64,000 nt of DNA from NCBI RefSeq assembly GCF_029931775.1, contig NC_079321.1, forward strand, positions 4,309,001-4,373,000, read 5' to 3'. The notes beneath the pieces are model-generated. The model did no database searches and was not told the DNA's origin. It saw only the letters and a list, made by a program, of their open reading frames with translations. Every line of letters begins with the position of its first letter. Position 1 is the stretch's first letter. Positions 31,901-39,317 of this stretch are shown piece after piece. The position numbers and the translations under genes were made by a program. This stretch comes from Euleptes europaea (lineage: Eukaryota > Chordata > Lepidosauria > Squamata > Sphaerodactylidae).

Positions 31901-34900
31901 TACCATCTCCTTCCCTTCCCCTCCCCACAACAGACACCCTGTGAGGTAGATGGGGCTGAGAGAGTTCAGAGAGAACTGAGACTAGCCCAAGGTCACCCAG
32001 CTGGCTTCATGTGGAGGGGTGGGGAAACCAGTCCAGTTCACCAGGCCTCCAACTTGGAAGGCTTTAATAGGGGAGTGGACATGTTCATGAAGGAGAGGGC
32101 TATCCATGGCTACTAGTAAAAATGGATACTAGTCATGATGCTTCCCTATCCTCTCCAGGATCAGAGGAGCAGGCCTGTTATATTAGGTGCTGTGGAACAC
32201 AGGCAGCACAATGCTACAGTTGTCTTGTTTGTGGGCTTCCTAGAGGCACCTGGTTGGCCACTGTGGGAACAGACTGCTGGACTTGATGGGCCTGGGTCTG
32301 ATCCAGCAGGGCTTTTCTTATGTTCTTATTAGCCTCCTCCCCTCATGAGGAGGAGTGAGGAATCAAACCCGGTTCTCCAGACTAGAGTCCGCTGATCTTA
32401 ACCACTACACCACACTGGCTCTCAGATGCATGCTCTGACTCTGAGGTGACTGGTGTCATAATAACACAAGAAAGGCAGTGCTGGATCAGACCAAGGTCCA
32501 TCAAGTCCAGCAGTCCGTTCACACGGTGGCCAACCATGTGCTTCTAGGAAGCCCACAAGCAAGGCGACTGCAGCAGCATTACCCTGCCTGTGTTCCAAAG
32601 CACCTAACAGAATAGGCCTGTTCCTCTGATCCTGGAGAGAATAGGTATGCATCATGACTAGTATTCATTTTGACTAGTAGCCATCGATAGCCCTCTCCTC
32701 CATAACATAACAGACTAACATAAGGAAAGCCATGCTGGATCAGACCAAGGCCCATCAAGCCCAGCAGTCTGTTCACACAGTGGCCAACCAGGTGCCTCTA
32801 GGAAGCCCCCAAACAAGACGCCTGCAGCAGCACCATCCTGCCTGTGTTCCACAGCACCTAATATAATAGGCGTTCTCCTCTGTGCTTAATGAAGCTAGGG
32901 CACATTTTTGCAGAGGATAGGCAAAGTATGCGCTCTAGAATTCATAAGATCATGGAGAGATTGTCCTCATGATTGTCCCATCAATCAAAGATCATTTGGT
33001 GGGTACACAAGATGGGGTCTTTTTGGAGGCAGCCCCACATTAATGGAACAAGCCTGCATCGGCAACATTGCACTCTTTTCCTCAGGGTGTCTGGATCCAA
33101 ACACTTTTTGCACAAGTCTCAACTGACGCGCAGCAAATTCTTTCGCTTGATCACACAGCAAAGCTAAGAAAGGTGACCTGTGAACTATCTTGCTAGATGA
33201 ATAATACTTTTTCTAGGGGAGGAGAAAATGCAAAAATAGCCTCTCCGCAACTTCCCCATTTATTACTTCTCTTTTCCTCTGAGTCTGTTACACCGCATGC
33301 TGGTCCTGTAATGATTTCCCTCAACGGTTCAACATTCAGAACCGGACAGTTGGTGTTCTGCTGGCAAATCAAGGCCAAACCTTTCATTCACCGCACAGAA
33401 AAGATCTCCTCACAGCCTTAAGTTCTTCCAACGTATGGACAAATGTGATGTGACCGTCACATAATCAGCTCAATTTATTGTAATTCCCCCATCCCAGAAA
33501 CTCCCTTCTTTTATGGCAGTTGTCTTACTGACATGTTTTGGTTCCTCAAGCCATATTTAGTCCCTGTTGCGGTCTGAGCATTTCCTGAACACCCGATCAG
33601 CACATTCTTGCTTGCATCTATTTCAACCATGTTGTGTTTTTTAATCATCCTGGTTCTCACTAAGGCAGTTGATTTGCTTTCATTTGAATTTCGTTATCCA
33701 GCGTCATCGGTGCCATGACCCAGAACCCTGAACTTCTCATTCTGTGGGAATAAAACGATCCATGCATATATGTGGATCTTTCATTGACACATCTGTAGGG
33801 TTGCCAACCTCTAGGTACTAGCTGGAGATCTCCTGCTATTACCACTGATCTCCAGCCAATAGAGATCAGTTCACCTGGAGAAAATGGCCACTTTGGCAAT
33901 TGGACTCTATGGCATTGAAGTCCCTCCCCTCCCCAAACCCCACCCTCCTCAGGCTCCGCCCCAAAAACATCCCGCCGGTGGTGAAGAGGGACCTGGCAAC
34001 CCTACACATCTGCAGTACCTTCCAAAACAGAGCCACACCCTTCTGAGCCCATTGACTTGGACTTAGCAGGGAGTAATTTTGTCCTGATCTGAATGGCCCC
34101 AGCCTAGCCTGATCTTGTCAGATCTTGGAATCTAAGCAGGGTCACCCCTGGTTGTATTTGGATGGGGGACCACTAAGGAAGTCCAGTCCAGACCACTAAG
34201 GAAGTCGCTATGCAGAGGCAGGCAGTGACCACCTCTACTCTGACCAGGAAGGCCCAGGCTAGCTTTATCTCATCAGATCTTGGAAGCTAAACAGGGTCAG
34301 CCCCAGTTATTACTCTAATGAGAGACCAACAAGGAAGTCCAGGGTCACTAAGCAGAGGTAGGCAATGGCAAACCACTTCTACTCTGACCTGGATGGCCCA
34401 GGCTAGCCCTTTCTCATCAGATCTCAGAAGCTAAGCAGGGTCGGCCCTGGTTAGTACTTGGATGGGAGACCACCAGGAGATCCAGGGTTGCTACACAGAG
34501 GCAGGCAATGGCAAACCGCCTCTACTCTGACCTAGAAGGCCCAGATCTTGGAAGCTAGGAAGGGTCAGCCCTGGTACTTAGGGCTGCCAACCCCCAGGTA
34601 CTTGCTGGAGATCTCCTGCTATTACAACTGATCTCCAGCTGGTAGTGATCAGTTCACCTGGAGAAAATGGCCGCGTTGCCAATTGGCATTGAAGTCCCTC
34701 CCCTCCCCAAACCCTGCTCTCCACAGACTCTGCCCCAAAAACCTCCCGCCGGTGGCGAAGAGGGACCTGAGAACCCTACTGGTACTTGGTATTTGGGGCC
34801 TGGTACTCAGGTAGGGTTGGCAACCTTGAAATAAAGTATGAAGTATTTTCTCCAGTGTAGTGAATGAAAATGCTTTTTAAGCAAAGTGTTACTCATTCAC

Positions 34901-37406
34901 AGTGTGAAATATGAAAATATTTATGTTGAGACAATCTATGTGTGTGTGTGTAAAGTGCCGTCAAGTCACAGCCGACTTATGGCGACCCCTTTTTGGGGGT
35001 TTTCATGGCAAGAGACTAACAGAGGTGGTTTGCCAGTGCCTTCCTCTGCTCAGCAACCCTGGTATTCCTTGGTGGTCTCCCATCCAAATACTAACCAGGG
35101 CTGACCGAGACAATCTATAGCATTAGATTATGACAAGCAGGGGACCCACAAAACTCATGGGGGTCCCATTCTTTTTGTTTCCCCACACCCTCGTGTGATG
35201 CCCCCATACAGCCACTCCCTTCCATTTTGAGGGGGGTTGGAAAGTCATATGTTTCCTGAAGACCCCCCCATCTTAACCCAGCCCCACTGTCTAAGTTTTT
35301 CGGTCCACTGGGAGGGGCCAGGTTCAGAATTACATATAGGATAGCTCCTACTTATGCTGTAGACATATAGAAATATACTTTCAAACTTAGAATCATAGAG
35401 TTGGAAGGGACTACCAGGGTCATCTAGTCCAACCCCTTGCACAATGCAAGAAATTCACAACTACCTCCATCCACCCCCCAGTGACCCCTACTCCATGCCC
35501 AGAAGATGGCTGAGATGCCCTCCCTCTCATCATCTGCCTAAGGTCATAGAATCAGCATTGCTAACAGATGGCCATCTAGCCTCTGCTTAAAAACCTCCAG
35601 GGAAGGAGCCCACCACCTCCCGAGGAAGCCTGTTCCACTGATGAACCTCTCTGACTGTTAGAAAATTCTTCCTAATGTCTAGACAGAAACTCTTTTGATT
35701 TAATTTCAACCCGTTGGTTCTGGGCCCTGGTTAGTACTTGGATGGGAGACCTCCAAGGAAGTCCAGGGTTGCTACACAGAGGCAGGCAATGGCGAGGAAC
35801 CTCTGAACATCTCTAACCACTCTAACTGTTAGAAAATTCTTCCTAATGTCTAGATGGAAACTCTTCTGATTTAATTTCAACCCGTTGGTTCTGGTCTGAC
35901 CTTCTGGGGCAACAGAAAATAACTTGGCACCCTCCTCTACATGACAGCCCTTCAAGTACTTGAACATGGTTATCATATCCCCTCTCAGTCTTCTCCTCTT
36001 CAGGCTAAACATACCTAGCTCCTTCAACCTTTCCTCATAAGACTTACAGGGTTGCCGCACTTGTATTCCCACGTTGTATTAAGAGTTTGAAAACTACTGC
36101 TCGCACTTTGTTTGACCCCTTTAGCTGTGAAGACGTCTTCCAACCATTTATAAGCCGTGGTATCCAAAAACCCTTTTAAAGCAATGTTTTTTATAACATT
36201 TTCAAACTCTTAATACATCGCTGGGAATACAAAGTGCGGTAACCCCCTTGGTCTCCAGACCCCTCACTTATATTTATATTACTCACTTATATTTAATGTT
36301 TATATGTGACTGATTTTGTCTACTATTGATATGCTAAATGAAATCTTCGATATTTTCAGTGTGCTAAAGTTTAACTTGACATTCAAATTTGTTGCTAGCC
36401 TAATTATGGCTGTATGGGATTGTTTATGTGAAAGTACTGTACTTTCTTTCCTCTGCTATAAAATCTGGATTTTCTGTCCGCTTCCCCTCCCCACCACTTC
36501 ACAGATGGCAAAGATTGACACATGTGCTGAAGTTGAAGAGGGTACTGCTTTTCAGATTTTTCACTCTCTTCCTCTTTCACTAATATTAGATATACTCTCA
36601 GTTTTGCTTGCAGAAAGCGAAGGCATTTATACTTTGAAATTTCATAAACATGTCAAATAGTACAATGGTGTAGGCTGACTCAGTTATAAATTATGCATAC
36701 TACGGTAGGTTGTCAAAACAGTCAATCAAATCACATACACATACACATACAATCAAAACAGTAAAATAAATTTAGGATTGATAAGAAAATATTGACTTTA
36801 TTTCAATATCCCAGCATTTTCCCCATGCTTTTAAATTCCCCCCCAAAAGGTTATACCAAGTATTTCCCTGTTAGAAAAGATAATTCACGCAGCAGGTGTT
36901 CAATTGCAGCAAGACTCTGCTTTGGATTTCACTGGAAGGAAGCTTGTTATGTTCTGTGTAAAGACCTCATCCCGCTGGTGGAAGCTTGCAGCTTTTTGAC
37001 ACTCCAATCTCAAGCAAACTATATTTTATATTTATTTGTATTTAACTCATTTATACCCCCTTCCCCCCCAAAAAAAATGGGGCCCAAAGTGACTTACAAC
37101 TTTTGCCTCCATTTTATTCTCACGACAACCCTGTGAGTTAGGTTAGGCTGAGAGAGTGTGACTAGCCCAAGGTCACCCAGAAAGCTTCCATGGCAGATTA
37201 GATATTCGAACTTATATCTCCCAGATCCTAGCCTGATGCTCTAACCACTATGCCACGGTGGACCTTGGGAACTGAGGATTCCATACAGTTTCAGTAAATA
37301 ATGATTTCCCTCTGGAGTTTTTGGGCAGAGAGTTTTTGGCACATACCTTCTTCACGAGGTACCCTTCCCGTATGCGTCTCGGCTCGCTCTCCGGTTCTTG
37401 CTCCAT
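16823..37406 (-). CDS. PLEK: PLEK, pleckstrin, complete nine-coding-exon gene
   Basis: Pleckstrin is the main protein-kinase-C substrate of platelets and leukocytes; its PH domains bind phosphoinositides and it links PKC to the cytoskeleton. Coding exons (minus strand): 37406-37347, 29338-29183, 25811-25630, 24871-24780, 23495-23311, 20992-20888, 19505-19422, 18672-18603, 16962-16823. Lengths and phases fit at every junction and give 357 residues (human 350; the extra residues are at the N-terminus). Domain order is PH (about 11-108), PKC-site linker, DEP (about 142-227) and C-terminal PH (about 250-354). The linker RKSTRKSIK keeps the Ser-Thr...Ser cluster phosphorylated in human pleckstrin. 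No disrupted exon was found. It lies tail-to-tail with FBXO48 and head-to-head with CNRIP1. Confidence 0.95.
17025..17570 (+). mobile_element. CR1 LINE 3' end with ORF2 C-terminus
   Basis: Encodes [20 protein letters not shown] ... [13 protein letters not shown] ... [21 protein letters not shown], the CR1 ORF2 C-terminus. The 3' UTR ends in the short repeat TCTATGATTCTATGATTCT. It lies in PLEK intron 8. Confidence 0.88.
17742..18160. mobile_element. Reversed hAT MITE nested in a forward one, 8-bp duplication
   Basis: The inner copy (17793-17997, reversed) is flanked on both sides by GTGGAGCC, an exact 8-bp target duplication. The outer forward copy is split around it. This is good evidence that the family is hAT. 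Confidence 0.85.
18322..18505 (-). mobile_element. CR1 LINE 3' UTR fragment
   Basis: Begins AGAATCATAGAGTTGGAA and continues TCTAGTCCAACCCCCTGCAC, the reversed CR1 3' end. A short (GAAT)n run follows at 18506-18533. Confidence 0.8.
18603..18672 (-). CDS. PLEK: PLEK coding exon 8
   Basis: Seventy bases encode [23 protein letters not shown] plus one base of the next Gly codon. Human has [23 protein letters not shown]. Acceptor TTTCAG; donor G|GTAAGG. Confidence 0.95.
18747..18940 (-). mobile_element. Bov-B/RTE-like LINE 3' end, reversed
   Basis: Reverse complement of the same family as 4863-5110, with GTGCCGTCAAGTCGCTTCCG and then GGTCTTGCC ... AACCCATCTCATGTTGGG. Confidence 0.6.
19149..19253 (+). 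mobile_element. hAT-type MITE, 3' half missing
   Basis: Begins TAGGGTTGCCAGCTCCAG and stops after GGGATATAATG. Confidence 0.7.
19422..19505 (-). CDS. PLEK: PLEK coding exon 7 (start of second PH)
   Basis: Twenty-eight codons, [20 protein letters not shown] then LHYYDPAG, nearly identical to human. Phase 0 at both ends; TTTAG acceptor; GTGAAA donor. Confidence 0.96.
19733..20470 (-). mobile_element. CR1 LINE 3' end interrupted by a hAT MITE
   Basis: CR1 parts at 19733-19805 and 20014-20470 (GTGGCCAACCAGGTGCC ... CCATCACCACATCCTAGGG). The MITE at 19806-20013 has matching flanks (ATGGCCAG and GTGGCCAA, 6 of 8), fitting an 8-bp duplication. Confidence 0.82.
20578..20800 (-). repeat. tRNA-derived SINE
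   Basis: Reversed copy: CTTTCTCTACCTTTTAAGG, then CAAGGTCACCCAGCAGGC and AACCACTACACCATGCTGG (the reversed A-box region). Confidence 0.75.
20888..20992 (-). CDS. PLEK: PLEK coding exon 6 (DEP-PH2 linker)
   Basis: Thirty-five codons: [20 protein letters not shown] then [15 protein letters not shown]. Human has DSGFFCEENSSDDDVILKEE and [14 protein letters not shown]. The acidic SSDDD stretch and the KQGCLLKQ start of PH2 are kept. Confidence 0.95.
21122..21346 (-). mobile_element. hAT-type MITE with perfect 8-bp target duplication
   Basis: The MITE at 21130-21338 (TAGGGTTGCCA to ATCCTA) is bordered by CCTATTGT on both sides (21122-21129 and 21339-21346). Confidence 0.9.
21347..21585 (+). mobile_element. 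Two tandem CR1-type 3' ends
   Basis: Two units with TTGGCCCTCCAGAG...AACTGGTTGGCCA, GGATGCTGGACTAGGTGGACC, and GATGTTCTTATG or similar. The same units recur in the array at 50496-51035. Confidence 0.7.
21778..21986 (+). mobile_element. hAT-type MITE
   Basis: Full copy between TAGGGTTGCCA and TGGCAACCCTA. Confidence 0.85.
21990..22600. other. PLEK intron 5 sequence with no recognised element
   Basis: Single-copy in appearance. Poly(A) run near 22060; no exon or repeat recognised. Confidence 0.4.
22655..22835 (-). mobile_element. CR1 LINE fragment
   Basis: Contains GGTCTCCAGACCCCTCACCAT and GTTGCCCTCCTCTGGACACG (plus-strand view), the CR1 ORF2 section just upstream of the YEERLKE segment. 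Confidence 0.8.
22878..23225 (+). mobile_element. LINE ORF2 C-terminal fragment with zinc-finger-like motif
   Basis: An open frame reads [39 protein letters not shown] and then [18 protein letters not shown]. The C-x-C...H...C pattern with FxxAR and EDLR is typical of the C-terminal zinc-binding segment of some LINE ORF2 proteins. It is not a host gene. The exact clade is not determined. Confidence 0.55.
23311..23495 (-). CDS. PLEK: PLEK coding exon 5 (DEP core)
   Basis: Encodes [40 protein letters not shown] and on to [11 protein letters not shown]. Human has NCVIDWLVSNQSVRNRQEGL and matching blocks. Donor TTT|GTATGT; CTAG acceptor. The length of 185 fits phases 1 and 0. Confidence 0.96.
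23546..23663 (+). mobile_element. hAT-type MITE, 5' half
   Basis: ACGGTTGCCAGCTGTGG start, ending after CAAAGCAGCCATTTT. Confidence 0.7.
23953..24723 (+). mobile_element. hAT-type MITE split by a fold-back element
   Basis: MITE parts 23953-24152 and 24714-24723. The break follows CCTGGAGGTT, and ACCACCTGGAGGTT (14 bp) is present on both sides (24139-24152 and 24700-24713). Confidence 0.9.
24153..24699 (-). mobile_element. Fold-back element, Penelope-like candidate, with hammerhead-like core
   Basis: The 547-bp insert has inverted arms of about 65 bp: 24194-24262 and 24630-24699. The right arm touches the insertion boundary, while a unique tail of 41 bp precedes the left arm. On the minus strand, CTGATGA (24521-24515) is followed by a possible stem GCTGC...GCAGT and GAAA (24496-24493), the order found in hammerhead ribozymes. 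There is no long reading frame. Confidence 0.65.
24780..24871 (-). CDS. PLEK: PLEK coding exon 4 (DEP start)
   Basis: Encodes [20 protein letters not shown] then [11 protein letters not shown] (split Gly). Human has ALYLSMKDTEKGIKELNLEK and the same [11 protein letters not shown]. 1+90+1 bases match both neighbours. Confidence 0.95.
25630..25811 (-). CDS. PLEK: PLEK coding exon 3 (PH1 end and PKC sites)
   Basis: Encodes [40 protein letters not shown] and [21 protein letters not shown]. This covers the last strand and Trp helix of PH1 and the PKC phosphorylation cluster (KSTRKS). Donor GG|GTATGT; CTAG acceptor. Confidence 0.96.
25946..26772 (+). repeat. Array of four 5S-derived SINEs, one split by a CR1 end
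   Basis: Units at about 25946-26304, 26305-26437, 26438-26592 and 26593-26772, all with GACCTGGATGG or a variant, and a GGGAGACC core. The first is interrupted at 26050-26250 by a CR1 3' end (GCACAGGCAGGAGAATGCTG ... TTTTCTTATGTTCATAA). Only the last unit keeps the LINE-like tail. Confidence 0.82.
26980..27660 (+). mobile_element. hAT-type MITE split by a fold-back element
   Basis: MITE parts 26980-27178 and 27651-27660. The 16-bp CTACTACCTGGAGGTT is duplicated at 27163-27178 and 27635-27650. A further MITE piece continues at 27661-27820. Confidence 0.9.
27179..27634. mobile_element. Near-perfect fold-back element (arms about 205 bp)
   Basis: The two arms, about 27182-27390 and 27400-27604, are inverted copies with few differences, around a small centre. 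The left arm touches the left boundary; a unique tail of about 30 bp follows the right arm. The architecture matches the 24153 and 56202 inserts, in opposite orientation. Confidence 0.8.
28253..28694 (-). mobile_element. Reversed hAT MITE with a 5S SINE inserted near its end
   Basis: MITE at 28253-28444 and 28680-28694. The 5S-derived SINE (28445-28666) has a 13-bp duplication ATTTCCCAACCCG (28432-28444 and 28667-28679), as expected for LINE-driven insertion. Confidence 0.87.
28794..29003 (+). mobile_element. hAT-type MITE, second subfamily
   Basis: TAGGGTTGCCAAGTCCC left end with CTCTTCGCCACC, and TGGCAACCCTA right end. Confidence 0.83.
29183..29338 (-). CDS. PLEK: PLEK coding exon 2 (first PH)
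   Basis: Fifty-two codons: [40 protein letters not shown] and [12 protein letters not shown]. Human has [20 protein letters not shown] and [20 protein letters not shown]. Donor ATG|GTAAGT; CTAG acceptor. Confidence 0.96.
29603..29809. mobile_element. hAT MITE of a second family (CAGGGGTGTCAAAC ends)
   Basis: The 191-bp element at 29611-29801 has inverted ends CAGGGGTGTCAAAC and GTTTGACACCCCTG, and an exact 8-bp duplication GGTTAGAG (29603-29610, 29802-29809). It interrupts a tRNA-derived SINE whose remainder runs to about 29945. Confidence 0.9.
29998..30339 (+). mobile_element. Long CpG-rich MITE, relative of the hAT MITE family
   Basis: Ends in GGCACTTGGCAACCCTA and begins TGGCTTGCCAGG. 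The interior is CpG-rich and differs from the common MITE. Its closest relative here is 41896-42230, sharing CCCTCAGCTGGTCGG and GGTGGATTGGTGGG. Confidence 0.65.
30733..30950 (-). mobile_element. Partial MITE and partial tRNA-derived SINE
   Basis: A reversed MITE fragment (GTTGCCAGATCTCCAGG ... GAGATCAATCAGTTCCC, to 30824) is followed by a reversed SINE (AAGTCACTCAGCAAGC ... CTTCACCACACTGGC). Confidence 0.6.
31024..31475 (-). mobile_element. CR1 3' end interrupted by an A-tailed retroinsertion
   Basis: CR1 parts at 31024-31075 and 31278-31475. Between them, 31076-31277 ends in AAATAAAAAAATTATTTTAAAAAAAA and is flanked by AAGGCCCATCAAG on both sides, a 13-bp target duplication. It looks like a short 5'-truncated L1-type insertion or an L1-mobilised transcript. 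Confidence 0.7.
31835..32420 (-). repeat. tRNA-derived SINE split by a CR1 3' end
   Basis: SINE parts 31835-32034 and 32330-32420. A plus-strand CR1 end lies between (32040-32328), with GCCTCC on both sides. Confidence 0.75.
32455..32890 (-). mobile_element. Two tandem CR1 3' fragments
   Basis: Copies 32455-32700 and 32713-32890, both with GATCAGACCAAGG and GTGGCCAACCA in plus view. Confidence 0.78.
33131..33787. other. PLEK intron 1 stretch without recognised features
   Basis: Short open frames only; no splice-bounded conserved exon and no known repeat. Confidence 0.4.
33788..34012 (-). mobile_element. hAT-type MITE with perfect 8-bp target duplication
   Basis: MITE at 33796-34004; CACATCTG flanks it at 33788-33795 and 34005-34012. 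Confidence 0.92.
34083..34800 (+). repeat. Four head-to-tail 5S-derived SINE units, last split by a MITE
   Basis: Units at about 34083, 34236, 34381 and 34527, period about 145-153 bp. The last is interrupted by a reversed MITE at 34579-34778, with the exact 8-bp duplication CTGGTACT (34571-34578, 34779-34786). Confidence 0.85.
34951..35106 (-). repeat. 5S-derived SINE
   Basis: Reversed copy with AGTGCCGTCAAGTCACAGCC at its tail and CCCATCCAAATACTAACCAG from the 5S part. Confidence 0.82.
35391..36272 (-). mobile_element. CR1 LINE end broken by a 5S-SINE piece and a palindromic element
   Basis: CR1 parts 35391-35721, 35816-36046 and 36243-36272 encode [20 protein letters not shown] on the minus strand. 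A 5S SINE fragment sits at 35722-35815 and a fold-back at 36047-36242. Confidence 0.8.
36047..36242. mobile_element. Small fold-back element, about 190 bp
   Basis: Ends are inverted: CCGCACTTGTATTCCCA near 36055 and TGGGAATACAAAGTGCGG near 36220. A second matching stretch (TTAAGAGTTTGAAAA against TTTTCAAACTCTTAA) extends the arms to about 40 bp. It interrupts CR1 sequence. The superfamily is not determined. Confidence 0.65.
36273..37030. other. PLEK intron 1, AT-rich, no recognised features
   Basis: No exon or repeat is recognised up to a reversed tRNA-derived SINE with LINE-like tail at about 37030-37260. Confidence 0.4.
37347..37406 (-). CDS. PLEK: PLEK first coding exon
   Basis: Twenty codons, [20 protein letters not shown], ending at AAG|GTATGT. 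The human start is [14 protein letters not shown], so this species has six extra acidic residues. The ATG at 37406 has A at -3 (CGAAGATGG), a good start context. Confidence 0.93.
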
Positions 37407-37550
37407 CTTCGTTTTGTCCTCTCTCAGGTCCTACGGAGCCAGATGTTCAAACGCTTCTGACGTGCCAGGGTTTTGCATACTGCCTGGCTACGGCTGCCAC
37501 TTTCATAAGTTCCCCCGCTTGGTAATCACATGAAAGCAGACCCAGTTTCC

Positions 37551-37570
37551 CTTCCGGAAGTAGGAAATGG
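37551..37570 (-). promoter_or_regulatory. PLEK: ETS-type motif upstream of PLEK
   Basis: A palindromic CTTCCGGAAG at 37551-37560, followed by TAGGAAATGG, lies about 145 bp upstream of the PLEK start. ETS factors such as PU.1 drive blood-cell genes, which fits PLEK expression; binding here is inferred. Confidence 0.4.
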
Positions 37571-37799
37571 AGAACCAGACGTAAACACTCAGTTAAGGGC
37601 TTCTCTGTTCTGAGCCTGCATGATAAAGCCAGCAGTAAAAGAAAGTAAATAGCCATTGTTTGTTCTGGGAGGGGGTGTGTGTCACAAAACAAGATTTTCT
37701 TGGTGCATGAGTTAAGGAACGCATATTAAGAACGATTTAACAAGCACTTGGTCAGAGCTATAAGATTCCTGAAATCCCCCTCCCCAAGCTGTATCTAAA

Positions 37800-38015
37800 G
37801 GGGCCGTGGCTCAGTGGCAGAGAATCTGCTTGGCATGCAGAAGGTCCCAGGTTCAATCCCCAGCATCTCCAGTTAAAGGGACTAGGCAAGTAGGCAAGGC
37901 AGAAGACCTCTGCCTGAGACCCTGGAGAGCCGCTGCCGGTCTGAGTAGACTATGCTGACTTTGATGGACTAAGGGTCTGATTCAATATAAGGCAGCTTCA
38001 TGTGTTCATGTGTTC
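37800..38015 (+). repeat. tRNA-Ala-derived SINE
   Basis: The head GGGGCCGTGGCTCAGTGGCA with CTTGGCATGC and GGTTCAATCCCCAGCATCTCC follows tRNA-Ala structure (A box, GGC anticodon region, B box). The tail ends GGCAGCTTCATGTGTTCATG. Other copies, reversed: 39845-40197 (partial), 47316-47540, 51604-51826, 55625-55800, 57797-58008, 58013-58155, 62655-62872. Confidence 0.87.
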
Positions 38016-38035
38016 AAATCAGCGAGCTGTAGCTC

Positions 38036-38350
38036 ACAAAAGCTCATACCCTGCCAGAAATTTTGCTAGTCTTTAAGGTGCTACTTGTTTGTGGGCTTCC
38101 TAGAGGCACCTGGTTGGCCACTGTGTGAACAGACTGCTGGACTTGATGGGCCTGGGTCTGATCCAGCAGGGCTCTTCTTATGTTCTTATGCTTAGCTTCT
38201 GAGATCTGGTGAGATCAGGCTGAAGCTAAAGAAGTGAGCTGTGACTCACAAAAGCTCATCCCCTGCCAGAAATGTTGTTAGTCTTTAAGGTGCTACTGGA
38301 CTCTTGCTCTTTTCTATTGCTAGTGACAAGCTAACATGGCTACCCATCGT
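38036..38350 (+). repeat. Composite repeat (CR1 end, 5S piece, unclassified tail), copy 1
   Basis: Order: CR1 3' end (38091-38190), a reversed 5S-like snippet (GCTTAGCTTCTGAGATCTGG), then a repeat with GAGCTGTGACTCAC and GTTAGTCTTTAAGGTGCTACTGGA. The same order recurs at 42663-42960. Confidence 0.7.
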
Positions 38351-38562
38351 GATCGATCCCTCTCCCCTAAAAACACCCTGAAATCATGGCATAGAAATCT
38401 TTTCTTTAAATAAGATTTTATTAATTTTATAAAATACATACAATTCATACACATCACACACCTCAAATATCCACAACAAGGTCCTCCCCAAATAGCTAAC
38501 TGAGCAGTCCCAATACATTCTATAATAGTTGGTTCTATTCTTCTAATCTAGTCACATATTAT

Positions 38563-38735
38563 ATGGCCAAAGTGGCCATTTTCTCCAGGTGAAGTGATCT
38601 CTATTAGCTGGGGATCAGTCATAATAGCAGGAGATCTCCAGCTAGTACCTGGAGGTTGGCAACCCTAACTCTGGCATCCTATCCCCCCATTGAAGTCCCT
38701 CCCCTCTTCAAACCCCGCCCTCCTCAGGCTCCGCT
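38563..38735. mobile_element. hAT MITE fragments in opposite orientation
   Basis: A forward 3' half (38563-38667) lies next to a reversed 5' part (38688-38735). Confidence 0.65.
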
Positions 38736-39317
38736 GAAGGAAAAGATGTTCAATGCTTTTTAAAAAGAGGGTCACACGGGCACCCTTCTGTTTGAAAGGA
38801 GCCTCAGTGGAGCATTTTGAAGAGGAAACTTTAACCAACAATTTCACAATGCAAAAGAGTATGGGGACGGAGCAGGAGGAACTGTGTTTGTCAATCCTAC
38901 AGGAGAATCACAGGCCCAGTTCATTAAAGGCCTGTGACAGAAGCACACCATCTCGCTCTGGAGAGCATTCACAACCACAACCAATGGGCTAGCTTAGCTG
39001 TGCGCCTGCGTATGGGCCAAGTCCTCATTTTCCCACTCACAAAAGCAAGGACTTTTAGGCAAACCCACCCCCATGCAACATCGTTACATAAACAGTAATT
39101 GGAGGGGAAATTTCTGGATCCCCCAGAACAAAGGAGTAATAAATATGCAATCCTTGCATTAAAGAAATTGCTTGCAAAAATCCTATTGCTGTCAAGTTGT
39201 ATGTAAAACTCCCCCGCTCGCCAGACCTTTGCCATCTTGGGCAATGATAAAAATGCCCTCTTCTGGTGACTGAAGAAATCTGACACTAAAACATTTTATG
39301 TTTTTCTTCCTGTAGTG

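Noticed and set aside
37800-37872. A possible functional tRNA-Ala gene
   Set aside because: It is the head of a dispersed SINE with a fixed 3' tail; the mature acceptor stem cannot pair properly and many copies exist.
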